From IMG/VR virus record IMGVR_UViG_3300007344_000325, positions 1-20,919 of that record: a stretch of DNA of 20,919 bases. One strand, 5' to 3'. The position numbers and the translations under genes are program-made. This document shows, piece by piece, positions 20,042-20,919 of this stretch (position 1 is the first letter of the stretch; the number at the start of each line of letters is the position of its first letter). This stretch comes from a virus. The notes beneath the pieces were generated by a model, which saw only the letters and a program-made list of their open reading frames with translations, had not been told where the DNA came from and did not search any database.

Positions 20042-20362
20042 ATGGCTATGGTTAAGGCTGCCGCTAAACTTGCGAAGAAAGCAGGTAAGGCTGCAAAGAA
20101 AGCAGGTAAGGCGAAGACTCGTCGTAAGGCTATCAAAGGATGGGATTACGACGTTGAAGAAATGCGCGGTGAAATTCGCCGTAAAGTTAACGCTGACGTT
20201 GCAAAGAAAAAGAAAGACAGTAAGCGCCGCAACGCTGTTAAACGCGCAAAGGAGTGGGACGCTGCTGTGACTCGTCGCCGGCCAATTAAGGGCTGGGATA
20301 CGAGTAGGACTTCGCCGCCGACTGGTCCTAAGGGGTTTTTGGATCCGCGTGGAAAGAAGTAA
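20042..20362 (+). CDS. histone-like basic protein, paralogue 1 (106 aa)
   Basis: ATG at 20042, with AGGAACCGTT upstream. The N-terminal third is Lys/Ala-rich (MAMVKAAAKLAKKAGKAAK), with a 21-bp tandem duplication (20072-20092, 20093-20113) coding AKKAGKA repeats, like the tail of histone H1. Two copies of IKGWD occur (AIKGWDYD, PIKGWDTS), and the end is PKGFLDPRGKK. The neighbour at 20365 has the same start and the same GFLDPRG end, so they arose by duplication. DNA binding or capsid interaction is likely but unproven. Confidence 0.75.
   Translation: MAMVKAAAKLAKKAGKAAKKAGKAKTRRKAIKGWDYDVEEMRGEIRRKVNADVAKKKKDSKRRNAVKRAKEWDAAVTRRRPIKGWDTSRTSPPTGPKGFLDPRGKK
20072..20113 (+). repeat. tandem 21-bp repeat coding AKKAGKA
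   Basis: Two adjacent 21-bp units (20072-20092 and 20093-20113) that differ at two positions code the Lys/Ala-rich heptad twice inside the basic protein gene. It probably arose by slippage and can change in copy number. Confidence 0.65.
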
Positions 20363-20364
20363 TT

Positions 20365-20751
20365 ATGGCTATGGTTAAGGCTGCGGCAAAGATTGCTAAG
20401 CGTACTGCGAAGCGTGCAGGTAAGGCGAAGAAGGCCCGCAAGAAGGCTGTTAAGCGGGAAGTTCGTCGTGAAAACAGCAAGAATGCGTGGGCTGCTGAGT
20501 CTGGCGCTGACCGCGAGTACGAGTTTATGCGTGAAGGGTTTGACGACAATGGTTACGAAGAGGCTTGGCGGCGCGACACTGGCCGAACTGCTACTAAGCG
20601 TGGCACTAGCGCCCGTGGTGATAAGCGTCGTTCGGCCCGCGAAAAAGGCTATCCAAAAGAAAAGCGTGTTTTGACGAAGAAGAAGATCCGCCAGTCTAGT
20701 AAGGCTTGGAAGAAAAGCGGCGGGTTTTTGGATCCGCGTGGGCGTGGTTGA
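20365..20751 (+). CDS. histone-like basic protein, paralogue 2 (128 aa)
   Basis: ATG at 20365 (AATTATGGCT) begins MAMVKAAAKIAKRTAKRAGK, nearly the same as the preceding protein, and the end SGGFLDPRGRG also matches it. The middle is different, with an acidic-aromatic section (ESGADREYEFMREGFDDNGY, EEAWRRD) and further Arg/Lys. The layout, a conserved head and tail with a replaced middle, suggests duplication followed by divergence. Its stop overlaps the methyltransferase gene. Function unknown. Confidence 0.75.
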   Translation: MAMVKAAAKIAKRTAKRAGKAKKARKKAVKREVRRENSKNAWAAESGADREYEFMREGFDDNGYEEAWRRDTGRTATKRGTSARGDKRRSAREKGYPKEKRVLTKKKIRQSSKAWKKSGGFLDPRGRG

Positions 20752-20919
20752 AACTAACGTTTCGTCGGACGGGGTCACCTACACGGTGGCCCTTTCCGAT
20801 GTTAACGACCATATTCAAAAGCATCTTCTTACAGGTGAGCCGTATGAGCACAAAATGGTTCGTGATATTCGGAACCGCACTGACGGTCTGGTGGTTGACG
20901 TTGGGGCTAATATTGGGAA
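20744..20919 (+). CDS. FkbM-family methyltransferase, N-terminal part (cut by window edge)
   Basis: The frame starts at GTG 20744 (or 20738) inside the end of the preceding gene and runs off the window after 58 codons. HLLTGEPYEHKMVRDIRNRT is followed by LVVDVGANIG, the glycine-rich SAM-binding motif I (V-D-V-G-A-N-I-G) of FkbM-type methyltransferases. Such enzymes act mostly on sugars or peptides of cell-surface or natural products. Why it lies in the head/tail module is unclear; it might modify a virion or host surface component. The family is convincing; the start and substrate are not. Confidence 0.7.
   Translation, partial: MVETNVSSDGVTYTVALSDVNDHIQKHLLTGEPYEHKMVRDIRNRTDGLVVDVGANIG

Overview
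The window is a continuous piece of a tailed double-stranded DNA phage (Caudoviricetes) that very probably infects an actinobacterium. The head module (small and large terminase, portal, a scaffold-like protein, major capsid protein) reads rightward. A WhiB-family iron-sulfur regulator, a family known from Actinobacteria and their phages, points to the host group. The -10-like hexamer TAGGGT and the frequent GTG starts agree with that. No integrase or lysis gene is visible, and the tail genes and DNA polymerase must lie outside the window.

Layout. From 1 to about 11,540 every gene is on the minus strand, tightly packed, with many ATGA, GTGA or TGATG overlaps. Read in transcription order (right to left) this arm holds: a high-GC gene (11225-11536); several tiny genes and a truncated tRNA-like hairpin (9821-11105); an Api92-like protein (9318-9809); a 108-nt hairpin; an amidoligase coupled to a class II glutamine amidotransferase (7103-9093); a run of small accessory genes including WhiB and a DUF6378-like protein (4634-7091); tRNA-Lys(TTT); and a replication and recombination block with a Cas4/RecB-like nuclease, a possible EVR nuclease, a SSB-like candidate, a RepA-like ATPase, a sigma region 4-like protein, a Holliday-junction-resolvase-like nuclease and an HNH nuclease cut by the left edge.

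From 11,537 to 12,060 lies a gene-free, very GC-rich divergent region dominated by an almost fully paired inverted repeat of about 194 bp (11543-11736). From 12,061 onward every gene is on the plus strand: an unknown protein, a likely promoter with a 5' hairpin, three short Lys/Arg-rich proteins, TerS, TerL, portal, a Met-rich protein, scaffold-like protein, major capsid protein, a pair of related basic proteins, and the start of an FkbM-type methyltransferase cut by the right edge.

How it fits together. The left arm looks like the early and middle programme (replication, recombination, regulation, host modification) and the right arm like late morphogenesis, diverging from the structured centre, which is a candidate for an origin or regulatory switch. 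The most interesting accessory system is the amidoligase-amidotransferase pair. Both enzymes carry Cys-rich, zinc-ribbon-like segments, their reading frames are coupled by a TGATG overlap, and they sit behind a large leader hairpin. The family logic is ATP-dependent amide-bond formation with a glutamine-hydrolysing partner, but the target cannot be read from the sequence. Family assignments come from recognising motifs by eye; no database search was run.
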